This document shows, piece after piece, positions 15,696-27,600 of a DNA stretch of 64,000 nt (position 1 is the stretch's first letter; the number at the start of each line of letters is the position of its first letter). The DNA comes from Sphingomonas brevis (GTDB taxonomy: Bacteria; Pseudomonadota; Alphaproteobacteria; Sphingomonadales; Sphingomonadaceae), in assembly GCF_023516505.1 (NCBI RefSeq), contig NZ_JAMGBB010000001.1:2341001-2405000 (forward strand). The letters run 5' to 3'. Made by a program: the position numbers and the translations under genes. The notes below the pieces were generated by a model. That model saw only the letters and a list, made by a program, of their open reading frames with translations. It was not told the origin of the DNA and did no database searches.

Positions 15696-18002
15696 CTATG
15701 CCTTCAACTCGGCCGCCTTCATTTCCGCCTCGCGTTCGAACAGGCGGGCCATTTGCGCCATTCCGCCTAGATAGGGCGGAGGCACCCATTGATCGCGGTA
15801 ATTGGCCATCGCAGCGGCTCTAAGCGTCCACATCGGGTCGACCAAGTGCGGCCGGGCCAGTGCCACCAAATCGGCGCGGCCGGCGGTCAGGATGGCGTTG
15901 ACCTGGTCGGGGTCGGTAATGTTGCCGACCGCCATTGTCGCGAGCCTGGCCTCGTTGCGGATCTTGTCGGAGAAGGGTGTCTGGAACAGCCGGCCATAAA
16001 CCGGGTTGGCGTCGGCCCAGGTCTGGCCCGCCGAGACATCGATCAAATCGGCGCCGGCGCGGGCGAAAGCCTTGGCAATCGCCACGGCCTCGTCTGGGGT
16101 GACACCTTCGGTACCGGCCCAGTCATTGGCGGATATGCGAACCGACATCGGCCGCTCCGCCGGCCATGCCTCGCGCATCGCATCGAACAATTCGAGCGGA
16201 TAGCGCAGCCGGTTTTCCAGGCTGCCGCCATATTCGTCGCTGCGGTTGTTCTGCAGCGGGGTGATGAAACTCGACAGCAGATAGCCGTGGGCGGCGTGCA
16301 ACTCGACCATGTCGAACCCGGCTTCGATGCCCATTCGCACGGCCGCGACGAACTGCGCTTTGACCTCATCCATATCGCCCCGGGACATGGATCGGGGCCG
16401 CTGGTTTTCCTGCGACCAGGGGACGTCGCCGGCCGAGATGACCGGCCAATTGCCCGCGGTAAGCGGCAGATTGTCGCCTTCCCAGCCAAGCCTGGTCGAC
16501 CCCTTGCCGCCCGAATGACCGAGCTGGAGGCAGATTTTCGCCTTGCTGTTGGCATGCACAAATTCGACGATCCGCTTCCACGCCGCGACCTGTTCCCCGT
16601 TCCACATGCCGGTGCAGCCGGGACTGATCCGCCCTTCCGGCGAAACGCAGGTCATCTCGGTGAAGATGAGGCCGGCGCCGCCCAGCGCGCGCGCACCCAG
16701 ATGAACCAGGTGAAAGTCGCCCGGAATGCCGTCCTTCGCGGAGTACATCGCCATCGGCGAGACGACGATGCGGTTCTGAATCTCCATTTCGCGCAGCTTG
16801 AACGGCGCGAACATCGGCCAGGCAGTCTTTTCCTTGCCGGTCGCCCTGGTCCAAAAAGTCCGTTCGGTTTGCTCGAGCCAATTGTGGTCGCGCAGGCGCA
16901 GATTTTCATGGCTGATGCGCTGGGATCGGGTCAGCAGCGAATAAGCGAACTGCCACGGCTCAAAGTCGAGATAACGCTCGACCGTTTCGAACCATTCGGT
17001 CGAATTCCGGGCGCTATTCTGCAACTTGAGCACTTCGAGGTTCCGCTCTGCCTGATATTCGGCCAGCGCTTCGATCCGGTCGAGGCCGGGGCGGTTAAGC
17101 ACCTCGGCCAGCTTGATCGCGTCTTCAAGCGCCAGCTTGGTGCCCGACCCGATCGAGAAATGCGCGGTGTGGGCGGCGTCGCCGAGCAAAATCAGCTTGT
17201 CGTAATGCCAACGCTCGCAAATGATCCGCCGGAATTTGAGCCACACCGCCGACCCGCGCAAATGCAAAGCGTTGCTGAGTAGCGGCTGGCCGTCGAGATA
17301 TTTGGCGAAGATTCGCTCGCACAGGGCGATCGCGTCGGCCTGCTCCAGCCGATCGAAGCCAAGGCCTTGCCACGTCTCCTCGCTGCATTCGACGATGAAG
17401 GTCGAGCAGTCATCGGCGAAACGATAGGCGTGAGCCCAAATCCATCCCGCCTCGGTTTTCTCGAAAGCGAAGGTGAAAGCGTCGAACGTCTTCGGTGTGC
17501 CAAGCCAGACAAATCGATTGGCCCGCTCCTGCACGTCGACCCCGAAATGCTCGGCATAGGCTTCGCGGAAGCGGCTGTTGATGCCGTCCGCGGCGATTAC
17601 CAGGTCCCAATCATTCCATGCCGCAAGGTCGGGATCGCACTCGGTATCATAGTGGATTTCGACGCCAAGCTCGCTCGCACGCCGGGCCAGGATCTCAAGC
17701 AGCCGCTTACGCCCGATGCCGATGAACCCATGCCCTGATGATCGCACGCAATGCCCATGGATATGGACGTCGATGTCGTCCCAATGAGCAAATTCGTCGG
17801 CAATGATCCGGCCGGAGACCGGGTCGTTGGCCATGAGATTTTCGACGGTCTGGTCGGAGAAGACCACGCCCCAGCCAAAGGTCACGCCTTCGGCATTGCG
17901 CTCAAAAACATGAACCTCGTGACGCGGGTCGCGAAGCTTCATCGATATGGCGAAGTAGAGGCCGGCAGGGCCCCCACCAATGCACGCAATCTTCAACCTC
18001 AT
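15696..18002 (-). CDS. fused FAD monooxygenase / old yellow enzyme (anthraniloyl-CoA or salicylyl-CoA hydroxylase type)
   Basis: A 768-aa bifunctional flavoprotein. Residues 1 to about 390 form a PHBH/UbiH-like FAD monooxygenase: [14 protein letters not shown] for the dinucleotide, [11 protein letters not shown] for the DG motif, and [16 protein letters not shown] for the GD motif. Residues about 395-768 form an NADH:flavin oxidoreductase (OYE) domain: [18 protein letters not shown], the substrate His pair in [16 protein letters not shown], and LAR near the end. This architecture is that of 2-aminobenzoyl-CoA monooxygenase/reductase and salicylyl-CoA 5-hydroxylase, which hydroxylate and then reduce aromatic CoA thioesters. 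No CoA ligase, thioesterase or other ring-pathway gene is next to it, so the natural substrate is open. Confidence 0.85.
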   Translation of the reverse strand: MRLKIACIGGGPAGLYFAISMKLRDPRHEVHVFERNAEGVTFGWGVVFSDQTVENLMANDPVSGRIIADEFAHWDDIDVHIHGHCVRSSGHGFIGIGRKRLLEILARRASELGVEIHYDTECDPDLAAWNDWDLVIAADGINSRFREAYAEHFGVDVQERANRFVWLGTPKTFDAFTFAFEKTEAGWIWAHAYRFADDCSTFIVECSEETWQGLGFDRLEQADAIALCERIFAKYLDGQPLLSNALHLRGSAVWLKFRRIICERWHYDKLILLGDAAHTAHFSIGSGTKLALEDAIKLAEVLNRPGLDRIEALAEYQAERNLEVLKLQNSARNSTEWFETVERYLDFEPWQFAYSLLTRSQRISHENLRLRDHNWLEQTERTFWTRATGKEKTAWPMFAPFKLREMEIQNRIVVSPMAMYSAKDGIPGDFHLVHLGARALGGAGLIFTEMTCVSPEGRISPGCTGMWNGEQVAAWKRIVEFVHANSKAKICLQLGHSGGKGSTRLGWEGDNLPLTAGNWPVISAGDVPWSQENQRPRSMSRGDMDEVKAQFVAAVRMGIEAGFDMVELHAAHGYLLSSFITPLQNNRSDEYGGSLENRLRYPLELFDAMREAWPAERPMSVRISANDWAGTEGVTPDEAVAIAKAFARAGADLIDVSAGQTWADANPVYGRLFQTPFSDKIRNEARLATMAVGNITDPDQVNAILTAGRADLVALARPHLVDPMWTLRAAAMANYRDQWVPPPYLGGMAQMARLFEREAEMKAAELKA

Positions 18003-18642
18003 CTCTCCCGTTCCGGGGCCATGCTAACGACCTGTCGGGAAGGATGCACCAGCCATCATCGATTCTGGCGGCGGACCCGAACCGGCGACTCATCCCGCCA
18101 TCTCCGAGTCGCGGCGAAAATGGCTGCATTAGGGGCTGAATTTCCCAAAGCGGGACGTTTAGTCCGCAATTTTTTCCACAGCTGTCGAACTACGTGGAAT
18201 CCCGGATGAATCATCGGCCCGATCCGTCCAAGGCCTTGTTAACCTTTCGGTAACCCAAGTCATAAATTTAACGCGAATTAACTTTTTGCCTATTCCGTGA
18301 ATCTATTCGCAAGGCTCCTTTGCGACAGTTCACGCAAAACATATTGTATTTTCTCTTTAGATTTTCGCGTTTCGACAAATATGAACAATTATTACTTAGT
18401 AGAAGTAGCAATGTTAACCAAGAATTTCTAACGAGAAACCGCTGAATGGCCCATGTCTCTTCTGCCATGAATCCGCACAAGCTTGTAAATTTCACAATTG
18501 GGGTGTTTCTTTTGCCTTACGAGCGCGGGGGCGGTCTCGACTATTCGCGGCTGCATTAACCAATTCCGGTTAACGCATCGCCCCTGCCAGAGCGTAATTA
18601 ACGCGTCGCGGGAGAGCCGCGCCGCAGCAAGGGGTAGGTGTT
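18003..18642 (+). other. long AT-rich leader upstream of the giant adhesin
   Basis: About 640 bp without a convincing gene. The part from roughly 18180 to 18510 is clearly more AT-rich than the window. Seven copies of TTAAC occur between 18239 and 18602, including TTAA-N6-TTAAC at 18268-18282, close to the alphaproteobacterial CtrA pattern (TTAA-N7-TTAA). The 75-codon minus-strand frame at 18268-18495 has no family resemblance or ribosome-binding site. This stretch most likely holds the promoter and operators of the adhesin gene and the start region of the divergent flavoprotein. Confidence 0.45.
18556..18573. promoter_or_regulatory. TTAACC dyad upstream of adhesin gene
   Basis: TTAACC-AATTCC-GGTTAA, a 6-bp inverted repeat 70 bp before the adhesin start codon. 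It sits among other TTAAC elements and could be an operator. Which protein binds it is unknown. Confidence 0.3.
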
Positions 18643-21600
18643 ATGCGGTACGAAGATGCTTCCCACACGGGTGCGTTCCAGGGCCAGGGCCCGGTAGCGA
18701 ACGACGATACGGATCAGCTGGCAGCCGGTTCGAAGAGCTCTGCCACTGGCAACCTGATCTCAGGTGAGGGAACCCAGACCGGTTCGACCGGCGCGGACGT
18801 CGCCACCGGCGGCCATATCACCGCCATTGCCGGCAAGGGCGGCGAAGACTCGAGCTTCGCCGGCGGCAAGCTCAGCGTCCTGGGCGAATATGGCAAGCTC
18901 AGCGTCGATGCCGAAGGCAATTATGTCTATCAGGCGAATAAGGGCGTCGAAAATGTCCGCGACCGCTTCACCTACACGCTCGCGGATAATAATGGTGCCA
19001 GTGACACCGCATCGCTGGTCGTCGAAATCGGCAAGACCCCGCTCGCCATCAAGGCCGATGCGCAACAGATCGTCGTTGGCCCCGACGGCGTAGTCACGCT
19101 GCCGGCCGGTGTTGAGCTGAGCGATGTCCATGTCGTCGGCCGCAACCTGGTTGTCGACATGCCCGACGGAACGCAGCTGATCATCCTCGACGGCGCGATC
19201 TTCGTGCCGCAGCTGGTGCTCGGCGGTGTCGAGGTTCCCTCGACCAACGTTGCCGCGCTGCTGATCGGTCAGGAAGTGGCTCCGGCCGCGGGCGAGAACG
19301 TGCCGTCGAGCGGCGGCAACTTTGCCGTTCCGCCGCCGCCGCTGGATCCGGGTGTGCCGCTTGGCGACCTGATTCCGCCGACCGAGTATAATTATATTCC
19401 GCCCGAGCCGCAGGAAGTGTTCGACATCGATGATGAAGAGCCCGAGGCCGGGGCGGCCTTTGCCGTGCTTGATGATGACGCCCAGGAAGGCGGCATTGCC
19501 GGCGGCGTCGGTGACGATGCCGGCTCCAACTTCTTCAGTGGCTCGCTGCCCGGTTCGGGCGGCGACGGCAACCTGACCTGGGACCTGCAGGCGAGCGGAT
19601 CGCTGCCCGATGCAAGCTTCAGCTATGTGGAACAGCCGAACGGAGATATCTGGATCCTGCAGAATGCGGTCCATGTCATCACCGTGTCGGTCAACCCCGC
19701 TACCGGGGCCTACGAGGTCGAACAGCTGCAAGCGCTCGATCACCCGGCCGGAGGCGATGAGAACAACCTCATCTTCACTCTCAACTATTCGGTTACCGAC
19801 GAAGATGGCGATACTGCCGGCGGCACGCTGACGATCAACGTCGACGACGACACGCCGACCGTTGATGTAGCCGTGGCTTCGGATGCCAATGTCGTCCTAC
19901 TCACGCAGGACGCCGAGACCGATGGCGACCCGACCGATACGGATACGGACAGCACAAGCGCCGACTTCGGCGGCATCTTCTCGCACAGCAGCGCTTTCGG
20001 CGCTGACGGTCCGGGCACCGCGAATTTCAGCTATGCGCTGAGCACGACCGGCGGGGCTTCGAACCTGTCGTCGCACGGTGCGGCGATCAACCTTTACAAT
20101 GTTGGCGGCGTGATCGTCGGTTCGACCGCGGCGACTGCCGGCGCGGTCAACGCGTCGAACACGATTTTCGACATTTCCGTCGACTCCGGCACCGGAGTGG
20201 TGACTCTTAATCAGTACGCCCAGATCGACCATCCGATAGCGGCCGACCCGACGCCTCCGGGCCCGGGTTATGAAGATCAGTTGGCCACCCTTGCTGATGG
20301 CGCGGTAACCCTGACTCAAACCGGCACCGTCACCGACGGCGACGGCGACACGGTCACCGACACCGCCAGCGTCGGCATCGGCGCGAACATCAAGTTCGCC
20401 GATGACGGCCCCTCGATCCGTCCGTCTCTCCATGAAGTCGGTGCGGCGGTCCTTGACGAGACTCTTCCGTCGGATAGCCCAGCGATTCCGCTGGTCGGCG
20501 GAGTAACCGCGGGCAATGATCCTGACCTCGCCGGCGGCCTCGCCATCGGCAAGGGCAGCACCAGTGACTCGGTGGTCGACGCCAACGCCGCATTCGGCGC
20601 TGACGGCCCCGCCAATGGCGGCGGAATTTCCTATGATCTCGTCGTCCTTAGCTCGGTGTCGGGCCTGACCACGACCGAAGGAACGGCGATCAATCTCGTC
20701 GAGCTTTCAAATGGCGTCGTCGTTGGTATCGTCGACGGTACCCAAACGGCCGCATTCGCGATCCAGATCGACAGCACGACCGGCATTGTCACGGTTGAGC
20801 AATATCTCAGCCTGTTCCATCCGGACGCCACCGACGCCGACGACATCGACTTCCTTGCTGAAGGTTCGCTTGGGGTCACGGTCACGGCAACCGATTTCGA
20901 CCAGGACCATGTCACGTCGGAACCGGTCGACATCACCAGCCTGATCCAGTTCCACGACGATGGCCCTTCGGTGAGCCTGTCGGGAGAGGGCGAGCCTACG
21001 CTGATCGTCGACGAGACGAACTTGGGCGGTGATGCCGGACCGACCAGCTTTGCCGGCCTGTTCAACTTCGACTTCGGGGCGGACGGCCCCGCGTCGAGCG
21101 ACTCAATCCAGTTCAACCTCGGATTCAATCCGGGCAGCACTGGCCTGGTCGACTCGCAGAGCGGTCTGCCCGTTGTGCTGTCGCTCGAGAGCGGCGAGGT
21201 CGTTGGCCGCGCCGGCGTCGGCGGCGAGATCGTCTTCACGATCAGCGTCAATGCCGCCGGCGGCGTTTCGCTCGACCAGGCGCGCGCGGTTATCCACGCC
21301 GATCCGAACGATCCGAACGACGACATCACGTTCAGCGATGACAATCTGATCACGCTCAGCGCGACGATCACCGACGGGGACGGCGACCAGGCATCGATCG
21401 GCACGCCGATCGCCATCGCCCAGGACTTCCACTTCCTCGACGACGCCCCCGATGCGCAGGTGGACCTGCAGGCGACACTCGACACGCTGGTCGTCGACGA
21501 GACTCGTCCGGTCGGCCAGGAAACCGACGGCGACAGCAACCCGGCTGGTTTGGTGAGTGCTACCGCCAACTTTGCAGACAATTTCGTCGCGCCGATCGAC

Positions 21601-24600
21601 TATGGCAACGATGGACCCGGCAACACGGCCTATTCGCTGTCGCTGAGCGGCGCCAACGTTCACTCGGGCATCTACGCGCTCGACGCGTCCGACACGACCA
21701 CGCTGGACGGCGACGGCATCGGCCAGGGCGACGAGATCCTGCTCAACGTCAACGGGCCGGGTACGCTGATCACGGGTGCCGTGAACGGCACAACCTATTT
21801 CACGATCGCGATCAATCCCGCGACGGGCTTGGTGACCTTCACGCAGGTCAACAATGTCTGGCACGGCAACACCGGCAATGACGACGACACGTCGACGCTC
21901 AATGCCACGGCCGGATCGGTCAAGGTCAACCAGACCGTAACCGATGCCGACGGCGACCATGACACGGCCTCGGTCGATGTCAGCCAAGGCGTGTTCCAGA
22001 TCGAGGATGACGGTCCCAACGCGGCGGTCAATCCGCAGGCGGCGCTGGACACGCTGGTGCTCGACGAAACCCGTCCGGTCGGCCAGGAAACCGACGGCGA
22101 CAGCAACCCGGCCGGTCTTGCGACCACCACGGCCAACTTCGCCGACAATTTCATGGCTCCGGTCAGCTACGGCACCGACGGTGCCGGAAGCACGGTCTAT
22201 TCGCTGGTACTGAACGGCAGCAATGTCGCTTCCGGCCTCTATGCGCTCGATCCGTCGGACACCTCGGCGGTCGGCGACGGAATCGGCCAGGGCGACCAGA
22301 TCCTGCTCAACATCAATGGGGCAGGCACGCTGATCACCGGTGCCGTGAATGGCACCACCTATTTCACGATCAGCATCAATCAGTCCACCGGCGTGGTGAC
22401 CTTCACCCAGGTCAACAATATCTGGCACAGCAACACCGGCAATGACGACGACACGTCGACGCTCAACGCCTCGGCCGGCTCGGTCTTGGTGCAGCAGACG
22501 GTGACCGATGCCGACGGCGACCATGACAGCGCCACGGTGGATGTCAGCGCCGGCGTCTTCCAGATCGAAGACGATGGCCCCAATGCCCAGGTCAACACCG
22601 GTGCTCCGGCCGATACTCTGGTGCTCGACGAGACCCGTCCGGTCGGCCAGGAAACCGACGGCGACAGCAACCCTGCCGGTCTCGGGACCGTCACGGCCAG
22701 CTTCGCGGACAACTTCGTCGGTGCCGGCGTCTACGGCACGGATGGTCCGGGCAATACTGCCTATTCGCTTGTCCTGAACGGCAGCAACGTCGCCTCCGGA
22801 CTCTATGCGCTGGATCCCACCGACACTTCAGCGGTCGGCGACGGCATCGGCCAGGGCGACCAGATCCTGCTCAACATCAATGGAGCAGGCACGCTGATCA
22901 CCGGCGCGGTCAACGGCACCACTTACTTCACGATCGCCATTGATCCGGCAACCGGCGTGGTGACCTTCACGCAGGTCAACAATGTCTGGCACAGCAATAC
23001 CGGCAACGACGACGATACGTCGACGCTCAATGCCGGTACCGGCTCGGTACTGGTCCAGCAGACGATCACGGATGCGGACGGCGATCATGACAGCGCGTCG
23101 ATCGACGTCAGTGCCGGAGTCTTCCAGATCGAGGACGACGGCCCCGACGCATCGGTCAACAATGCGGTTCCGGTCGATACTCTGGTGCTCGACGAAAGCC
23201 GTCCGATCGGCCAGGATCCGGTGGGCGACAACGCCCCTGCGGGTCTCGCGACGATCACGGCCAACTTTGCCGACAATTTCAACGGCCCGGCCCACTACGG
23301 CACGGATGGCGCAGGCAATACTGCCTATTCGCTGTCGTTGAGCGGGCCGAACGTCAACTCGGGCCTCTATGCGCTCGATCCGACCGACACTTCGGCGGTC
23401 GGCGACGGCATCGGCCAGGGATCGCAGATCCTGCTCAACATCAACGGTGCAGGCACGCTGATCACCGGCGCGGTCAATGGAACGACCTATTTCACGATCG
23501 CCATCGATCCGGCGACGGGTGTCGTCACCTTCACCCAGGTCAACAATATCTGGCATCCGAATACCGCCAGCGGCGACGATACGGCGACCCTGACTGCGCT
23601 TGCCAACTCGGTACTCGTCAACCAGACGGTGACCGACGCCGACGGCGATCATGACACCGCGTCGATCGATGTCAGCACCGGCGTGTTCCAGGTCGAGGAC
23701 TCCGGTCCGACGGCGCAAAACGACACCGACTCGATCCTTGGTGGCAACGGTCCCGCGACCGGCAACGTCATCACCGGTATCGAAGTCGCGGTCGCGGAAG
23801 ATGCCAACAACCAGGACGGCGTCGCCGACAGTGTCGGCACAGACTCCCCTGGCCGCATCAGCCATATCGACCATGCCAGCTCGCCCGACGTGGACGTGCC
23901 GGCCGGCGGGTCGGTCCAGATCCTGGGCGACCACGGCACGCTGACCATCTACTCGAATGGCGACTACAGCTACCTGCGGACCGACAATGTCGGCGGCGTC
24001 AGCGACACGTTCACCTATACGCTGATGGATGCCGACGGCGATACGGTCACCGCAACGCTGACCATCGGCATCCAGGATAATTTCCCGAACCTGGCTGATC
24101 CCGACCTAATCCGCCTGGATGACGATGTCATCCCGGCTAAGGGCGGCAATCTGGACGGTCCGGGCGATGACGATCCCGACACGGTTCCGGGCAACGTCGT
24201 CAACGGCCAGCTTAACGGTACGGGCGGCGACGGCGACCTGGATTACTCGTTCACTGGCGTCAACACGCTGCCGACAGGCTTCACCATCGGTGCGGCCAGC
24301 GATGCGGACACGCTCCTCATCGTCCAGCAGCAGAACGGCAGCCCGGTGACGGTCATGACGATCCAGCTCGACCTCGAGACTGGCGCCTTCTCCGTCACTC
24401 AGAACAATCCAATCCTGCACGACCCGACCAATCCGGGGGCGGGCGCGGGCCAGTCGGGCAACTTCGAGGATAATCTGACCTTCTCGATCGGCGTTCAGGT
24501 CAATGACGCGGACAATGACGTGGAGCCGGCGACAATCACGATCAACGTCGACGACGATACGCCGACGATCAACGTGACCCAGACCGGCGAGTCCTCGGTG

Positions 24601-27600
24601 CTGCTCACCACGGACGATGCCCAGACGATTGGCGCAAACAGCGACACGGCGGTGACCGTTAGCGGTAACTTCGCCGGTGTGTTCGGGCTGACCCAGTCGG
24701 CCGGTGCCGACGGTACCAACACTCCTGCGACCCTGGGATTTGCGCTTGGCGTTTCCGCGCCTGGCGTCGACTCCCTGCTGAATTCGCATGGCGCCGACAT
24801 CCACCTGTTCCTGATTGCCGGAAAGGTGGTCGGTTCTACGGCGGCAAGCGCGGGCTTGGTAGATGCCGGCAACACCATCTTCGACGTTTCGGTAGACTCT
24901 GGCGGCATCGTCACGCTGACCCAGTATCAGCAGATCGATCACGCGGTTGAGAATCCGAGCGGACCTCCGTTCAACGATCAGCTGGCCACCCAAATGGTCG
25001 ACAGCCTGATCACCCTGACGGCGTCGGCGACGCTGACCGACAAGGACGGCGACACGGTGACGGATAGCGAGGTTGCCAATATCGCAGCCAACCTGCGCTT
25101 CACCGACGATGGCCCGGATGCGGCTCTCAGCGCGACTGCGGTCGGATCGGTGACGCTCGACGAAACTCGGGCGGAAGGCACCGATACGACTGGCGGCACG
25201 CTTCCGAACGGCGATGCCTCGGCGACGATCGACTTCTCGGTCAACTTCGTGAACGGCGCGAGCGTGAACTACGGTGCCGACGGCGCTGGCAGCACGGTCT
25301 ACAAGTTGGCGCTCACCGGCTCCAACGTGAACTCGGGCCTGTACGCGCTCGACGGCACGGACACCGAGACGGTGATCGACGGCTACGGCCAGGGCTCGCA
25401 GATCGTGCTCAACATCAACGGCGCGGGCACGCTGATCACCGGCGCGGTCAATGGAACCACCTACTTCACGATCGCCATCGATACGGCGACGGGCGTGGTG
25501 ACGTTCACCCAGGTCAACAACATCTGGCATCCGGTCGCGGGTACCACCGGGGCCGCGCTGGACGACCTGGCGACGCTCAACACGGCAACGGCCGACCTGA
25601 TGAAGGTCATCCAGACCGTGACCGACTTCGATGGCGACACCGACACTGCCGAAATCAACATCGGCCGCGGCGTGTTCAACATCCAGGACGACGGTCCCCG
25701 GACCTTCGATCCGGAAGCGATCGGCACCGGCGAGCTGTTCAACGAAGCAGGCTCCTCGGCCACCGCCGACCTCGATGTCGATGCCAACATCAATAACAAT
25801 GTCGGCACCGATACGCCGGGCCTGGTGCAGTTCGCAAACATCGTCAATGGCGATGACAGCGGCTTCACTTCGGGCGGCGACGAGATCGACTATTGGCTGT
25901 CGAACAACGGTCAGACCCTCCAGGGCCGGACCAACAGCACCAACGGCACGGATGGCGAGCTTGTCTTCACCGTACAGCTCAACCAGGGCGCCGGCACCTA
26001 TACGGTGACGATGGAAGGTACGATCGACAATGGCGCTGGCGTTTCGTTCGATAACCTGACCAGCTCGAAGGCCGGCAACCTCGATGTTCGGGCGGTGGGT
26101 GATCTCGACCCGAACAATCCGGTCGACCTGATCCTGACGGCGTCGGCGAGCGGCAACAATGCGACGATCAACACCAGCTCCTCGACGGTCGGCGCGGCCA
26201 ACCAGTCGATGGACCAGGGCGAAACCGTTCGCATCGACTTCGTCGAAAATGCGGTGGCCAACGCAGCCAAGGCGAATGGCTTCAGCTACGACGGTCATAT
26301 CGGCACCAAGGAATACATCCAGCTGATCCCGCAGGTTCAGGGGTCTCAGACCGAGACTGTTGCCTTCCGCGTCTACGCTCTGAATACCTCGAATGCCGAT
26401 ACTGCGGTGATTGACGATACCCCGGTTGGTGCCAACCCCGCATTCTCGGATGCGAGCACTGTCGCGATCACGACGGTCACGATCGACGGCTATAACGACG
26501 GCCCCGATGACGGGACGCCAAACGAGCCGGCGGTGACCGTCGCCCTTGGGCCGGTCAATACTTGGACGACGGTTGCCTATGGCGTCTACGCCCGGTTGGA
26601 ATCGGATGGATCGGTGACGTTCACCGGTGTCCAGGAAGGCGATCGCTACGGCATCTCGACCGGCACTGATTTCAACGCGCTTGCGGTCACGTCGCTTGCG
26701 ACGGGCATCGGTCCGGCAGGGCATCTGTCGACTACGAACAGCTTCGATCTTGGCGTGTTCGCGATCGGCCAGGTCGATACCGGCGATCCCATCAACCTGG
26801 CGTTCGACCTGAAGCTGACTGACGCGGACGGCGACTCGGTTGTCGTGACCGACGCGCTGCAGATTCAGATCGATCCGGCAGCGGATGCGCCTGGATTCGC
26901 CGCGACGTCCTTCTCGACGATGGATGCCAAGACCATCAGCGGTGACAGCTTCTCGAACCTGTCGTTCACCTCGAACGACAATGGGAAGCTGGGCGGCCTG
27001 GGCGGAAACGGTAACGGCTTCGGCAACGGCAACAACCTCGGCGTCACCTCGGCGATGGTTGCGGCCTCGGGCTTCGCGGCAATGTCGACGACGGCGCTGC
27101 ACAGCTTCGACCAGCCGACGCTGGCCAATATGGCGCACGAGCAGTTCCAGCTGAGCTCGACCCGCTTCTCGGGCCGAGAGGACTTCAGCGGATCGCAGAT
27201 CTCGGCCAAGTCGTTCGGCCATGAGACGATGCAGCTGGTGAACGATGTGGCTCCGGCCACTTCGGGCCACAGCTTCACCGCCAGCCAGAGCGGCGGGCAT
27301 GCGCTCGACGTTGCGTCGGCGATCCACACGGCTCCGACCTTCAACATGAATGTCGTCGCCGACCATGGACCGGCAATGCACGGAGCTGGGGCAATGCCGA
27401 TCGCACCGACGGTGGCGATGGTCTCGGCCCAGGCACTGCAGGCAGCGAACCTGGCCGGTCATGGCGAGCATGACAGCTCGACCGCCGGCAAGATCGTTGC
27501 CGAGGTCCTGGCCCAGGGCAATGCGCCGGCAGTGGTCGACGCGGTGCTTAACGCAATCCACGGCGGAAACGGCGGCGATGCGGCACTTGTCACTTTGGCA

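Noticed and set aside
15789-17282. Plus-strand frame of 497 codons
   Set aside because: Antisense to the fused flavoprotein gene, with no recognisable motif.
18268-18495. Minus-strand 75-codon frame in the adhesin leader
   Set aside because: AT-rich, Asn/Leu/Lys-heavy, no ribosome-binding site and no family resemblance; likely regulatory DNA.
21481-23739. Regular repeats as a CRISPR array
   Set aside because: The units are 564 bp, in frame and coding; there are no short repeats with unique spacers, and no cas genes in the window.
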